64,000 nucleotides of DNA from Oceanospirillaceae bacterium (GTDB lineage Bacteria > Pseudomonadota > Gammaproteobacteria > Pseudomonadales > Oceanobacteraceae). The notes beneath the pieces are model-generated. The model worked only from the letters and a program-made list of their open reading frames with translations. It searched no databases and was not told the origin of the DNA. The position numbers and the translations under genes are program-made. Positions 9,102 through 19,774 of the stretch are shown here, piece by piece; position 1 is the stretch's first letter, and each line of letters opens with the position of its first letter. The stretch covers positions 124,001 to 188,000 of the forward strand of contig PBQA01000016.1 in the NCBI GenBank assembly GCA_002724925.1. Reading direction: 5' to 3'.

Positions 9102-9647
9102 ATGAACATCTATCTTGCGGGCCCGGAAGTATTCGCAGCCAACGCGGATGAGCTGGGCAATCGCAAGAAAGAGCTGTGTCAGCGCTACGGGTATCAGGGG
9201 ATATTCCCCCTCGATACCCAGATAGACAATGCTGCTACCAAGCAACTGACCGGCCTTGCAATCAGTAAGGCCAACGAAGAACTGATCCGCAAGTGTGACC
9301 TCGTGATTGCGAACCTGACGCCGTTTCGTGGTGCCAGTGCTGACGTTGGGACTGTCTACGAACTTGGCCTGGCTCGTGGACTGGGTAAGCCAATACACGG
9401 TTACACCAATGACCCGGACCTATACCACTCCCGTCTGATCGCTCTGTTTGGAGCCGATGACTTACAACCCGAAGGTCAACTTCGTGACCGTGACGGTTTA
9501 AAAATTGAAGAATTCGACTTACGCGACAATCTTATGATTGATGGTGGCATCCATGCCTGCAGCGGCCACTTTATCGCAGCACCAAAAAAGGCCGCTATCT
9601 ATGAGACAGCGGCCTTTGAAGAGGTCCTGATCAGGCTCAGCCGTTAA
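9102..9647 (+). CDS. Nucleoside 2-deoxyribosyltransferase
   Basis: A 181-residue enzyme of the nucleoside 2-deoxyribosyltransferase family, which cleaves the N-glycosidic bond of deoxynucleosides or swaps bases. It begins [20 protein letters not shown], the substrate-binding N-terminus. The central [20 protein letters not shown] is followed by [16 protein letters not shown], where the Glu of YELG is the expected nucleophile. Length is slightly above the typical 150-170. It begins three bases after the ART-like gene and is presumably co-translated. Its 3' end overlaps the convergent RND gene by 11 bases and contains that gene's terminator hairpin. Confidence 0.88.
   Translation: MNIYLAGPEVFAANADELGNRKKELCQRYGYQGIFPLDTQIDNAATKQLTGLAISKANEELIRKCDLVIANLTPFRGASADVGTVYELGLARGLGKPIHGYTNDPDLYHSRLIALFGADDLQPEGQLRDRDGLKIEEFDLRDNLMIDGGIHACSGHFIAAPKKAAIYETAAFEEVLIRLSR
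9584..9617 (-). terminator. Terminator of the RND operon inside the convergent gene
   Basis: On the minus strand the sequence AAAGGCCGCT, an 11-base loop, and AGCGGCCTTT form a perfect ten-base stem followed by TTT. It lies 20 bases past the stop codon of the RND pump gene (ends 9637). The hairpin is entirely within the coding region of the deoxyribosyltransferase on the plus strand. Confidence 0.8.
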
Positions 9648-12600
9648 GCTTCACCCCAGACATCCTTCGCACCAGAACATAGAAGAGCGGGATAAAGAAG
9701 ATCGCCAGCACAGTGGCGGCAACTACCCCACCAAATACCCCGGTACCGATCGCATGACGTGCACCTGAACCCGCACCCGAGCTGAGCATCAGTGGTGTGA
9801 CCCCCAGACCAAAGGCCATTGACGTCATAAGAATCGGGCGCAGGCGCATCCGGGTCGCATCCAGCGTTGCCTGGAGCAATGTTTTCCCCTGATCTTCCAA
9901 CGCCTTGGCAAATTCTACGATCAGAATCGCGTTCTTCGACGACAGACCAATGGTCGTCAGCAGGCCAACCTGGAAGAATACGTCGTTGCCGAGGCCACGG
10001 AAATTCGCCGCAGCCACCGCGCCGATAACACCCAGAGGCACGACCAGCATTACGGAGAATGGAATCGACCAGCTCTCATAAAGAGCCGCCAGACAGAGGA
10101 AAACGACCAGCAGCGACAGCGCATAAAGAAGCGGTGCCTGGTTACCGGCTTCGGCTTCCTGATAGGAAAGCCCTGTCCACTCGAAACCAAAACCCTCCGG
10201 AAGTTGCGATGCGATGTCTTCCATTGCAGCCATGGCATCACCAGTACTGAAACCTGGCGAAGCAGAACCCTGGATATTGATCGATGGAACACCGTTATAA
10301 CGCTGAAGCTGCTGCGCACCGTAAGTCCAGTTACCTTCAGAGAAGCTGGAAAACGGTACCATCTCACCGCTGGTGTTACGCACATACCAGTCCGTAATAT
10401 CATCCGGCAACATGCGATACGGTGCATCCGCCTGAACATACACACGCTTGATCTGGCCGCGGTCGAGGAAGTCATTCACATAACTTGAACCCCAGGCAAC
10501 GGCCATCGTGCTGTTGATTTCAGACACCGGGATACCCATTGCCAGAGCCTTCTGATGGTCTACTTTCAGATCAAACTGAGGAGCATCAGGCAGACCGCTA
10601 TAACGCACCTGGCTCATCATATCGTGCTGGTTAGCCTGACCAAGAATCTGATAGGTGGCTCCCATCAACGCCTCGTGCCCCATACCGCTGCGATCCTGCA
10701 ACTGGAAGTTAAAGCCACTGGCAACACCAAGTGCAGGAATAGCAGGTGGGTTGATCGCGAATACAAAAGCTTCACGTATCTGAGAAAAAGCTCCCCATGC
10801 GCGACCGACAATGGCCTGCACACCGTCTTTTTCAAGATCACGCTCATCCCAGTCCTTCAGACGAATAAAAGCGATACCTGAGTTCTGGCCTCGACCGGAG
10901 AAGCTGAAACCAGCAGCCGCGAACATCGACTGAACAGCGTCTGATTCATTATCCAGGAAGTGATCCTCGATCTTCTTCAGTACCTCAATCGTCTGCTCCT
11001 GAGACGAACCGACTGGCAACTGAACCAGAGCAATCAGCATGCCTTGATCTTCCTCAGGCAAGAAGGCACTTGGGAGACGCATAAAGGCAAAGATCAGAAC
11101 GCCGACAATCAGTACGTACATGAAAACGTAGCGAACCCAGTGACGAATGGTGCTGTCGACGCGATTACGATAACCGTTCGTTGCCTTCTCAAACGTCCGG
11201 TTAAACCAACCAAAGAAACCACGTTTGGTCTGATGGTCTCCGTCGTGCGGTTTAAGCATGGTGGCACACAAAGCTGGCGTCAGAATCAATGCCACTAATA
11301 CCGACAGCACCATAGCCGACACAATAGTGATCGAGAACTGCTGATAAATTGCGCCCGTGGAGCCAGGGAAGAACGCCATCGGGATAAATACCGCAGACAA
11401 CACCAGAGCAATACCGACCAGAGCACCGGTAATCTCACCCATCGACTTACGGGTCGCTTCAACCGGCCCAAGCCCCTCCTCGGCCATGATCCGCTCGACG
11501 TTTTCCACCACCACAATGGCATCATCCACAAGGAGACCAATCGCCAGCACCATACCAAACATGGTCAGCGTATTGACCGAGAAGCCAAACGCATAGAGAA
11601 CAGCGAAGGTGCCCAGCAACACCACAGGGACGGCAATCGTAGGGATCAGTGTCGCCCGGAAGTTCTGCAGGAACAGATACATCACCAGGAAGACCAGGGC
11701 GATCCCTTCAAACAGGGTTTTCACTACCTCGGTAATAGAAATCTCGACGAAAGGTGTCGTATCGTATGGATAACTGACCTCAAGGCTGTCTGGGAAAAAC
11801 TCCTGCAATTCAGCGAGTCGAGCTTTAACCAGTTTCGCCGTATCCAGTGCGTTGGCACCCGATGCCAGTGTCACAGCAAGACCGGCCGCTGGCTTGCGGT
11901 TAAACCGACCACTGATTTCATACGATTCAGAACCCAGTTCAATGCGGGCAACATCAGCCAGAGTGACGCGAGAGCCGTCAGGCGTTACTTTCAAAAGAAT
12001 TCGTCCAAACTCTTCCGGTGTTTCCAGAAGCGTCTGCACAACAATGGAAGCATTCAGCTGCTGGCCTTCAACCGCCGGCGTACCACCCAGCTGACCACCG
12101 GCAACCTGATTATTCTGAACCTGAATCGCAGAAGTCACGTCGTTCGGTGTCAGGCTGTATTCATTGAGTTTGTTTGGGTCCAGCCAGACTCGCATTGCGT
12201 ACTGAGAACCGAACAGACGCGTATTACCCACGCCTTCCACACGGGCAATCGAGTCCTGTACGCTTGCACCAATGAAGTCAGCAATATCAGAGCGCGTCAT
12301 GCTGCCATCCTTAGACGTGAAGGCAACCACCATCAGGAAGGTATCGGACGACTTAGCAACGCGTACACCTTGCTGCTGAACCGCCTGCGGCAGACGAGGT
12401 GTCGCCATCTGCAACTTATTCTGAACCTGAACCTGAGCGATGTCCGGATCAGTCCCCGCAGCAAAGGTCAGCGTGATCGATGCGTTACCTGATGAATCAC
12501 TGCTAGCCGACATATACAGCAGATTGTCGATACCGTTCATCTGCTCCTCAATTACCTGAGTCACAGAGTTCTCAACAGCTTTCGACGACGCCCCCGGATA

Positions 12601-12744
12601 GTTAGCAGTAATCTGAACTTCGGGCGGTGCAACCTGAGGGTATTGCTCTACCGGCAAATTGAGAATCGACAGAGTCCCCGCCAGCATCAGGATGATAGCG
12701 ATTACCCAGGCAAAAATCGGGCGATCAATAAAGAAACGAGCCAT
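9637..12744 (-). CDS. acrB: RND multidrug efflux transporter, AcrB/MexB type
   Basis: A 1035-residue inner-membrane proton/drug antiporter of the HAE1 family, the size of AcrB/MexB. It begins [20 protein letters not shown], as these proteins do. The proton-relay helix reads [18 protein letters not shown] with both conserved aspartates, and the second relay helix has the expected lysine in [13 protein letters not shown]. The large porter segments [21 protein letters not shown] and [20 protein letters not shown] are typical. It lies six bases after the acrA-like gene in one operon. No TolC-type outer-membrane gene is nearby, so an exit duct encoded elsewhere is expected. Substrates cannot be read from the sequence. 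Confidence 0.95.
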   Translation of the reverse strand: MARFFIDRPIFAWVIAIILMLAGTLSILNLPVEQYPQVAPPEVQITANYPGASSKAVENSVTQVIEEQMNGIDNLLYMSASSDSSGNASITLTFAAGTDPDIAQVQVQNKLQMATPRLPQAVQQQGVRVAKSSDTFLMVVAFTSKDGSMTRSDIADFIGASVQDSIARVEGVGNTRLFGSQYAMRVWLDPNKLNEYSLTPNDVTSAIQVQNNQVAGGQLGGTPAVEGQQLNASIVVQTLLETPEEFGRILLKVTPDGSRVTLADVARIELGSESYEISGRFNRKPAAGLAVTLASGANALDTAKLVKARLAELQEFFPDSLEVSYPYDTTPFVEISITEVVKTLFEGIALVFLVMYLFLQNFRATLIPTIAVPVVLLGTFAVLYAFGFSVNTLTMFGMVLAIGLLVDDAIVVVENVERIMAEEGLGPVEATRKSMGEITGALVGIALVLSAVFIPMAFFPGSTGAIYQQFSITIVSAMVLSVLVALILTPALCATMLKPHDGDHQTKRGFFGWFNRTFEKATNGYRNRVDSTIRHWVRYVFMYVLIVGVLIFAFMRLPSAFLPEEDQGMLIALVQLPVGSSQEQTIEVLKKIEDHFLDNESDAVQSMFAAAGFSFSGRGQNSGIAFIRLKDWDERDLEKDGVQAIVGRAWGAFSQIREAFVFAINPPAIPALGVASGFNFQLQDRSGMGHEALMGATYQILGQANQHDMMSQVRYSGLPDAPQFDLKVDHQKALAMGIPVSEINSTMAVAWGSSYVNDFLDRGQIKRVYVQADAPYRMLPDDITDWYVRNTSGEMVPFSSFSEGNWTYGAQQLQRYNGVPSINIQGSASPGFSTGDAMAAMEDIASQLPEGFGFEWTGLSYQEAEAGNQAPLLYALSLLVVFLCLAALYESWSIPFSVMLVVPLGVIGAVAAANFRGLGNDVFFQVGLLTTIGLSSKNAILIVEFAKALEDQGKTLLQATLDATRMRLRPILMTSMAFGLGVTPLMLSSGAGSGARHAIGTGVFGGVVAATVLAIFFIPLFYVLVRRMSGVKLNG

Positions 12745-12750
12745 AAACTA

Positions 12751-13929
12751 TTAACCCTCAGCCGAAGATTGTGCAGAGGCTTTTTCAGCGTTGACGTCTA
12801 CAGGCGTCACTGGCATCCCCGGACCGATTTTCTGCAGGCCGTCGACGATTAACTTATCGCCCGCTTTCAGACCCGATTTAATCAGCCAGTTGCCACCCAC
12901 GGCTTTCTCAGTTTTCACTGTGCGCTTCTCAACAATATTGTTCTCACCGACGACAAGAGCCGTAGCGGAGCCATTTGGCTGGCGGGAAATACCTTTCTGA
13001 GGGACGACAATGGCGTTTTCACGCTCACCCTGAGGCAAGCGAGCACGAACAAACATGCCGGGCAGCAATGCACCATCGGGGTTAGGGATCAGCGCGCGCA
13101 GAGCAACGGTACCTGTTTGCTCGTCCACCGCGTATTCAGAAAACTGCAGCGTGCCTTTGTGTGGATACACAGTACCGTCAGGCAAGGCGAGCTCAATAGT
13201 GGCTTTGTCTTTACCTGCCGTGACCAGTTCTCCGCTTGCCATAGCAGCACGCAGGCTGCGCAGCTCTTCATAGGACTGAGTTAAGTCGACATAAATAGGA
13301 TCGAGCTGACGGATGGTCACCAGCGCTGCGGCCTGATTGGCGGTCACCAATGCCCCGGCAGTCAGAGAAGAACGACCGATACGACCATTAATAGGCGCCT
13401 TAATTGTCGTGTATTCCACATTAATGCGGGCGGTATCACGGCGGGCCTGAGCAGCTGCAACCTGAGCCTGGGTAACAGCGAGGTTAGCGTTAGCATCTTC
13501 CAGCTCTTGTTGGCTCACCGCCTCTGACTTACTCAGCTTGTCATAACGACCATCGGTAAGCTTTGCCAGCTCACGGTTTGCTTCGGCGTTCGCGAGATCA
13601 GCTTCGGCACTGGCCAGCGCCGCCTGATAGAGCTTGTCGTCGAGTTGATAAAGTGGCTGCCCCGCCTTAACACGGTCGCCCTCTTTAAACAGGCGTTCTT
13701 CGATGATGCCGGTTACCTGCGGACGAACTTCAGCAACCTGATACGGCGTTGTACGTCCTGGTAACTCGTTCACCAGAGTAAACGGCTGTGCAGTGACTTC
13801 CACATATCCGGCTTGAGGAGGCGGCATCTGCCCACCACCAGCGGCCTGTTGGCCCGACTGCTCACCGCAGGCGGCCAGAATAAATGAAACCGTCAGCGCA
13901 GCTGCTGGTAAACGGAATGATGTACGCAT
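12751..13929 (-). CDS. acrA: RND periplasmic adaptor lipoprotein, AcrA/MexA type
   Basis: A 392-residue membrane fusion protein that links the pump to an outer-membrane channel. The N-terminus carries a lipoprotein signal, SFILAACGEQSG, with the lipidated Cys at residue 21. Beta-barrel and lipoyl segments follow (RPQVTGIIEERLFKEGDRVK, AGQPLYQLDD), then the alpha-hairpin (ALASAEADLANAEANRELAK), the second lipoyl half (IKAPINGRIGRSSLTAGALV) and the C-terminal barrel (LLPGMFVRARLPQGERENAI). It starts at ATG 13929 next to the palindromic operator and is the first gene of the pump operon. Confidence 0.94.
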   Translation of the reverse strand: MRTSFRLPAAALTVSFILAACGEQSGQQAAGGGQMPPPQAGYVEVTAQPFTLVNELPGRTTPYQVAEVRPQVTGIIEERLFKEGDRVKAGQPLYQLDDKLYQAALASAEADLANAEANRELAKLTDGRYDKLSKSEAVSQQELEDANANLAVTQAQVAAAQARRDTARINVEYTTIKAPINGRIGRSSLTAGALVTANQAAALVTIRQLDPIYVDLTQSYEELRSLRAAMASGELVTAGKDKATIELALPDGTVYPHKGTLQFSEYAVDEQTGTVALRALIPNPDGALLPGMFVRARLPQGERENAIVVPQKGISRQPNGSATALVVGENNIVEKRTVKTEKAVGGNWLIKSGLKAGDKLIVDGLQKIGPGMPVTPVDVNAEKASAQSSAEG

Positions 13930-13966
13930 GAGTAACCTCAGTCTGGTGGTACTTTAAAGGTCACAA

Positions 13967-13994
13967 TATACATACATGCACGAATGTATGTATA
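13967..13994. promoter_or_regulatory. AcrR-type operator palindrome
   Basis: A perfect 11-base inverted repeat, TATACATACAT and ATGTATGTATA, separated by GCACGA. It lies between the divergent pump operon and its TetR regulator. The core TACATACAT-N6-ATGTATGTA has the same half-sites and spacing as the known E. coli AcrR operator. Binding would cover both promoters, repressing the pump and its regulator. Confidence 0.9.
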
Positions 13995-14036
13995 GTGTGA
14001 AACAGTGAGTTGTCATTCGTAGTACAGTGAGACCCT

Positions 14037-14681
14037 ATGCCCCGCCGCACTAAAGAAGAAGCCCTGCAGACCCGCGAGACCCTGATCGAAGCGGCTGAAG
14101 TTGTCTTCCACCGCAAAGGCGTCTCGGCATCATCATTAAACGACATCGCCAAAGAAGCGGGTGTGACACGCGGAGCCGTCTACTGGCATTTCAAAAACAA
14201 ACACGACATTTTCCAGGCCATCGTCGATCGCCTTTTAGCGCCTCTTGATGCCTTACATGATCAGATTGAAGACCCCTCAGAGCCTGACCCGCTCAGCCGT
14301 TTCCGCGAATTGCTTGAATACCTGACTCTCGAAATCGCCCGTGATCCACGGCGCCGTCGCGGGTTCGAAATTGCGTTTCTGAAATGCGAGCAGACAGAGG
14401 CCAATGCGGTGCTGAACGAGCGTCACCGTCAGAACTACCTGGATGGGTCAGAACGAATAAGGAAAGCTCTGGAAGCAGCCATCAGCAAAGGACAGCTTCC
14501 GGAAGATCTGGATATCGAGCGCGGCATTGCACACCTGCATATTCAGCTGACGGGGATCATCTACCTCTGGCTGATATTGCCAGACGTGATCGATTTCGAG
14601 AAAGAAGCTCGCCATATGATCGAAAGCTTTTTCATCACGATAAAACAAAATTTTGGCCCTGACTCTGGCTCCAAATATTAG
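14037..14681 (+). CDS. acrR: TetR-family repressor of the adjacent RND pump, AcrR-like
   Basis: A 214-residue TetR-family regulator. The N-terminal DNA-binding domain reads KEEALQTRETLIEAAEVVFH, then ASSLNDIAKEAGVTRGAVYW and HFKNKHDIFQAIVDR. This closely resembles the AcrR/TtgR group, including the GVTRGAVYWHF recognition helix. The C-terminal two-thirds is the ligand-binding helical domain; FEIAFLKCEQ fits the TetR_C family. It is transcribed away from acrAB across a palindrome nearly identical to the E. coli AcrR site, so local auto- and pump regulation is very likely. The ATG at 14037 gives the usual start spacing before the helix-turn-helix. Confidence 0.93.
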   Translation: MPRRTKEEALQTRETLIEAAEVVFHRKGVSASSLNDIAKEAGVTRGAVYWHFKNKHDIFQAIVDRLLAPLDALHDQIEDPSEPDPLSRFRELLEYLTLEIARDPRRRRGFEIAFLKCEQTEANAVLNERHRQNYLDGSERIRKALEAAISKGQLPEDLDIERGIAHLHIQLTGIIYLWLILPDVIDFEKEARHMIESFFITIKQNFGPDSGSKY

Positions 14682-14701
14682 AACCAGAATCAGCTCTGGA
14701 T

Positions 14702-15109
14702 TCAGGCTTTAGCGGCTGAAGCGCTCTTCACATATACCCAGGCAAAAAACACCATAAACACGGCGTCGTTCAAGCCGTAGATGCTGTAGAAAATACCCGC
14801 GAAGAGATCTTGCTCATACACTGCCTGCAAATTCTCCCGACTGAACCAAGTCAGCCAGCAAACAACATACACAAGCTTCTCCACGGCAAATGCACCTGCA
14901 ATCCAGCGCAGGTTACCCGGCGTAAAAGCAGCCCCCAGGTACGCCAACCCCCAGACCATGATCATGATCAGACCGAAAGACGACATCACCACCGGATCGG
15001 CTTCCATCAGTGCTGTATTGGTCAGCCCTTTCGAGAAAATCAGAACACCACTGATATTCGCGATAGCAGCGGCGATAAAGCCTTGTTTAACCAGCGTAGG
15101 ATTCAGCAT
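14702..15109 (-). CDS. Four-helix integral membrane protein, unknown
   Basis: A 135-residue protein with four hydrophobic segments: about 9-27 (GFIAAAIANISGVLIF), 43-62 (MSSFGLIMIMVWGLAYLGAA), 70-90 (WIAGAFAVEKLVYVVCWLTW) and 105-127 (IFYSIYGLNDAVFMVFFAWV). There are short loops and a C-terminal small-residue tail. The pattern resembles uncharacterised four-helix membrane proteins of marine gammaproteobacteria. It starts four bases after the stop of the DUF2059-type periplasmic gene, which suggests one transcript. Confidence 0.7.
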   Translation of the reverse strand: MLNPTLVKQGFIAAAIANISGVLIFSKGLTNTALMEADPVVMSSFGLIMIMVWGLAYLGAAFTPGNLRWIAGAFAVEKLVYVVCWLTWFSRENLQAVYEQDLFAGIFYSIYGLNDAVFMVFFAWVYVKSASAAKA

Positions 15110-15112
15110 GAA

Positions 15113-15550
15113 TTATTCCTGACGCTCTTTCAGTTTAGCTTGTGCGCGTTGCATCAATTTCATGCCCCACTCCTGGCCCACCATCATAGATTCCTGCATG
15201 ATCAGCGGCTGTACTTTGATCATTTTCTGGCCGGCATCTGATTGCAGAAACTTCAGCTGTGCATTTACATCTGCCTGAGTGAGGTGCTTCTGATAGATTG
15301 GAATGACCATGTCTTCCAGCTCACCGCCATCGACCTGACTGGCAAACTCGTCCCAGAAAGCTTCTGGGGCATCCGGCACCATGCGCTTCATCGAAGGAAT
15401 CATCTGTTCCATCATCTGCACTGCCATGTTACCAGCGCCAGTGACCTGAAGGAGCTCTTTGACGCTCTCACGACTGGGAGCCTCCGCCCAAGATGCCGCA
15501 GAAAAGACAACCAAGAGGCTCGTGAGAAGCGTCGACGTAAATGGTTTCAT
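15113..15550 (-). CDS. Exported DUF2059-type protein
   Basis: A 145-residue secreted protein. The start is placed at ATG 15550, which has AGGAA seven bases upstream and leads directly into the signal peptide MKPFTSTLLTSLLVVFSAAS; longer in-frame starts lack this. The mature part (ESVKELLQVTGAGNMAVQMM, PDAPEAFWDEFASQVDGGEL, PIYQKHLTQADVNAQLKFLQ, SDAGQKMIKVQPLIMQESM) matches the DUF2059 pattern: a helical periplasmic domain of unknown function. It lies in a minus-strand run between dkgB and a small membrane protein. Confidence 0.85.
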   Translation of the reverse strand: MKPFTSTLLTSLLVVFSAASWAEAPSRESVKELLQVTGAGNMAVQMMEQMIPSMKRMVPDAPEAFWDEFASQVDGGELEDMVIPIYQKHLTQADVNAQLKFLQSDAGQKMIKVQPLIMQESMMVGQEWGMKLMQRAQAKLKERQE

Positions 15551-15581
15551 ACAATATTCCTTCAACAAATGAAGGCCTATG

Positions 15582-16385
15582 CTAATCCCATTCTGGAGCA
15601 AAGTCAGGGTCAATTTTGCGGTCACCCCGATCAAGTTTGCCGATAGCGATCATGTCTTCAGCATCCAGCTGTAAACCGCGACTACTAAAGTTGTCTTTCA
15701 GGTGCTCTTTATTGGTCGATGCAGGAATGGTGATCAAACCGTTCTGTAACTGCCATGAAATAGCAACGTTTGCAGGGCTGACACTGTGTTTATCAGCAAT
15801 ACGAATGATCTCTGGGTCAGAAAGCACTTCGCCGACATAAAATGGATTGTAGCCCGTGACTTTAATATCATTTGAGGCACAGAACGCTCGCAGATCGTGA
15901 TTCTGCAGATACGGTTGTACTTCGACCTGATTCAGATACAGCTCGCCCGCTGGCAGAATACGCAGCGCATCTTTCAGCTGACCAATCGTAAAATTAGACA
16001 CACCGATATGTTTTGTCAGGCCCTGCTGTTTCGCCTTCAGGAGTTCGCCGAGATATTCATCCATTGGCGTATTGTCTTCAGGCGATGGCCAGTGAATCAG
16101 TAAAAGATCCACGTAATCGACAGACAGCTTTTCAAGGCTTTCTTTTACGCTGGGGATAAAACCGGTGCGATTAAGATGACTATTCCAGACCTTAGTCGTC
16201 AAAAAGAACTCGTCACGCTCTAATTCAAAATCAGCGAGCGCGGAGCCCACTTCAGATTCGTTATCATAAATCTGCGCGGTATCAATATGACGAAAACCTA
16301 CATCAAGCGCGTCAGTGACTGCCTGATATGCGGTTTCGCCTTTGAGACGAAAAGTGCCCATGCCGAGTGCCGGAATGTCTTTCAT
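15582..16385 (-). CDS. dkgB: Aldo/keto reductase, 2,5-diketo-D-gluconate reductase B type
   Basis: A 267-residue NADPH-dependent aldo/keto reductase, exactly the length of E. coli DkgB and collinear with it from IPALGMGTFRLKGETAYQAV to the C-terminal FAPEWD. The AKR signature residues are present: FRHIDTAQIYDNESEVGSAL with the catalytic Asp and Tyr, LTTKVWNSHL with the Lys, and YVDLLLIHWPSPED with the His. It probably reduces small aldehydes such as methylglyoxal or 2,5-diketogluconate in the cytosol. It lies 31 bases upstream of the DUF2059 gene on the same strand. Confidence 0.92.
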   Translation of the reverse strand: MKDIPALGMGTFRLKGETAYQAVTDALDVGFRHIDTAQIYDNESEVGSALADFELERDEFFLTTKVWNSHLNRTGFIPSVKESLEKLSVDYVDLLLIHWPSPEDNTPMDEYLGELLKAKQQGLTKHIGVSNFTIGQLKDALRILPAGELYLNQVEVQPYLQNHDLRAFCASNDIKVTGYNPFYVGEVLSDPEIIRIADKHSVSPANVAISWQLQNGLITIPASTNKEHLKDNFSSRGLQLDAEDMIAIGKLDRGDRKIDPDFAPEWD

Positions 16386-16439
16386 AAGAAAATATCCTCG
16401 AAAATTAAAAGAGTCTGTCAGATGGCCTGAACCGCTTAC

Positions 16440-16724
16440 TCAGAAGCGTGAAGCGGCAGAAGAAACAGCGTCGGACATTGAGCTCCAGGCACTCTCTGCT
16501 CCGTCTTTTACATCCTCCCAGGCATCTTCGCTGGCAGACTTAAGCTCTTCGAGCTTGTCATTCATATCACCACGACGACTTTCGAGCTTATCGATTTCCT
16601 TCTCGTAATCCGCTTCAGCATCAGCACTGGCTTTTTTTGCTTTTGCCTTCAGCTTATCGATGTCGGCATTCCACTCATCAATTTGAGCTTCCAGTTTTTT
16701 CTCATACGCCTGTTTATCACTCAT
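16440..16724 (-). CDS. Small coiled-coil protein
   Basis: A 94-residue, strongly charged helical protein. The start is at ATG 16724, chosen because AGGAG precedes it by eight bases and the upstream in-frame sequence runs through a terminator. The heptad-rich core is YEKKLEAQIDEWNADIDKLK, then AKAKKASADAEADYEKEIDK and LESRRGDMNDKLEELKSASE. The tail DAWEDVKDGAESAWSSMSDA resembles amphipathic tails of sll1863-like stress proteins. The function is unknown. Its position after groESL, but beyond the groESL terminator, suggests its own promoter. Confidence 0.85.
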   Translation of the reverse strand: MSDKQAYEKKLEAQIDEWNADIDKLKAKAKKASADAEADYEKEIDKLESRRGDMNDKLEELKSASEDAWEDVKDGAESAWSSMSDAVSSAASRF

Positions 16725-16820
16725 AATAAGTATCTCCTGAGTTTCTCTACTTAAAAATTGTTGCCTGTTTTGTGACGTGTATGCGCCAAACAAGTTCGCT
16801 TTTTTATAAAAATCAGGCAT

Positions 16821-16850
16821 AAAAAAACCGGCCCTCGTGAGGCCGGTTTT
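16821..16850 (-). terminator. Terminator ending the groESL transcript
   Basis: A ten-base perfect stem (AAAACCGGCC / GGCCGGTTTT) with a seven-base loop. On the minus strand seven T residues follow. It lies 320 bases downstream of the groEL stop codon and just upstream of the start region of the coiled-coil gene, so it would end a groESL messenger with a long 3' untranslated region. Confidence 0.85.
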
Positions 16851-17170
16851 AATTGCTCCCCGGTAAGGTCGCAACGTTCTTAAATGCATAGAGAACAGCG
16901 TAAGCTTCGACAGCTTGAGTAAATTGACTACTAAGGGCAGTTCAGTCGTGGCGCTGGTTTCGATGGTCTGCAATCTGTTCGATGGATGAACGAGGCGTGG
17001 GCTTCGACGTGTAGTTCACCTACACGAGAAGCCCACAACAAAGAATGAACAACCTCAGGCAGCAATGAAATCGACGACTGAGGCAGGCTGATCAAGGCGT
17101 ATTGAGCGACGCTTAGTTCACCTAAGCGAGCGAGATACAACAAAGAGCAGCCAACTTCAGTGGACGATTT
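16851..17170 (-). other. groEL 3' untranslated region with two related hairpins
   Basis: A 320-base stretch without a convincing gene between groEL and its terminator. It holds two similar hairpins, at 16998-17035 (TGGGCTTCGACGTGTAG, loop TTCAC, CTACACGAGAAGCCCA) and 17105-17134 (GAGCGACGCTTAG, loop TTCAC, CTAAGCGAGCGAG). Both share the CGACG entry, the TTCAC loop, the CGAG exit and a following ACAACAAAGA, while the stem bases differ and stay paired. A 70-codon minus-strand frame crosses them but shows only repeat-derived sequence. It may be a repeated extragenic element or the source of a 3'-derived small RNA. Confidence 0.6.
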
Positions 17171-18844
<1,674 letters not shown>

Positions 18845-18862
18845 TCAGAAGACAGATAACAA

Positions 18863-19156
18863 TTAGTCTTCAATCACACCGTAGATTTCGCTTTCATTCA
18901 GAATCAGCAGTTCTTCGCCGTCTACAGTAATGGTGTTTGAACCTGAGTACTTACCGAACACAACGATATCCCCTACGTTGACAGCCAGAGCCTGCACATC
19001 ACCGTTATCCAGAACTCGGCCATTACCGACGGCAACCACTTCACCCTGATTCGGCTTTTCAGCCGCAGCGCCTGGCAGCAGAATCCCGCCAGCTGTGGTT
19101 TGCTCTTCTTCCTTGCGACGAACAACGACGCGATCGTGTAAAGGACGGATTTTCAT
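18863..19156 (-). CDS. groS: Co-chaperonin GroES (Hsp10)
   Basis: A 97-residue lid protein of the GroEL machine. The start is ATG 19156, preceded by GGAGAG, giving the standard N-terminus [20 protein letters not shown]; an in-frame upstream Met would add nine non-conserved residues. The mobile loop [16 protein letters not shown] that contacts GroEL is intact, as are [16 protein letters not shown] and the C-terminal [13 protein letters not shown]. It is the first gene of groESL, behind the heat-shock promoter at 19259-19284. Confidence 0.98.
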   Translation of the reverse strand: MKIRPLHDRVVVRRKEEEQTTAGGILLPGAAAEKPNQGEVVAVGNGRVLDNGDVQALAVNVGDIVVFGKYSGSNTITVDGEELLILNESEIYGVIED

Positions 19157-19258
19157 TTGAAGTTCTCTCCAATGTATATGCAATAAGTTGCGTGTTATGA
19201 AACCCCGCTGTCAGCGCATTCGCTGATCAGGCGGCCCCAAAATCTGTGTGGTTTTGTT

Positions 19259-19284
19259 TATTGGGGTAGTGTTCTGCTTTTCAA
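19259..19284 (-). promoter_or_regulatory. Sigma-32-like heat-shock promoter of groESL
   Basis: On the minus strand TTGAAA (19284-19279) is followed after 12 bases by CCCCAATA (19266-19259), close to the sigma-32 consensus of TTGAAA and CCCCAT-type boxes. It lies about 100 bases upstream of the groES start. No CIRCE repeat (TTAGCACTC-N9-GAGTGCTAA) is present in this interval, which favours sigma-32 rather than HrcA control. Confidence 0.7.
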
Positions 19285-19303
19285 CACCCCGGAATAAAAT
19301 TTT

Positions 19304-19774
19304 TCATTCTTCCCGTTTATAGTCGCCTTCAATCACATCACCTCGGCCATTACGCGGACGTTGTGACTCATGACGCTGCTGAAACGGGTCCTGAGCGCCC
19401 TGCTGATCAAACGGATTCATAACCTGAGGCTTATAGCGCTTCATAATCGACTGCGCCATAATGCCGCGTATACCGGGCAGCAGAAGGCTGAAGCCAAACG
19501 CATCGGTGAGGAAACCCGGCGTCAGCAATAATGCACCCGCCAGAGCCAGCAGAAAACCTTCAGCCAACTCCTGTGCAGGCAGGTTGCCCTGCTGCATCCG
19601 CTCGCTGGCACGCATCAAAGTCGCCATTCCCTGAGCACGAAGCAGGGTGACGCCGACCAGGGCAGTCAGAAGAATCAGAGCAAAGGTCCACAGAATGCCA
19701 ATGGCGCTACCGACTTTGATCAGTACAGCCAGCTCAGCCATAGGAACCAGGATAAATATAAAGAGTAAAGGCAC
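19304..19774 (-). CDS. fxsA: FxsA family membrane protein
   Basis: A 156-residue inner-membrane protein of the FxsA family. In E. coli its overproduction relieves F-plasmid exclusion of phage T7; its normal role is unclear. The start is GTG 19774 with GGGAG upstream, giving VPLLFIFILVPMAELAVLIK, then VGSAIGILWTFALILLTALV, GVTLLRAQG and the family's LLALAGALLLTPGFLTDAFG. After the helices comes a polar tail (FDQQGAQDPFQQRHESQRPR). It sits directly upstream of groES, as in many gammaproteobacteria. The longer frame from 19861 adds non-conserved residues. Confidence 0.92.
   Translation of the reverse strand: MPLLFIFILVPMAELAVLIKVGSAIGILWTFALILLTALVGVTLLRAQGMATLMRASERMQQGNLPAQELAEGFLLALAGALLLTPGFLTDAFGFSLLLPGIRGIMAQSIMKRYKPQVMNPFDQQGAQDPFQQRHESQRPRNGRGDVIEGDYKREE

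Noticed and set aside
16931-17143. 70-codon frame in the groEL 3' region
   Set aside because: Its similar segments (LARLGELS and ASRVGELH) come from the hairpin repeats, and no ribosome site precedes it.
19157-19303. CIRCE/HrcA element before groES
   Set aside because: No TTAGCACTC-N9-GAGTGCTAA match is present; a sigma-32-like promoter fits better.
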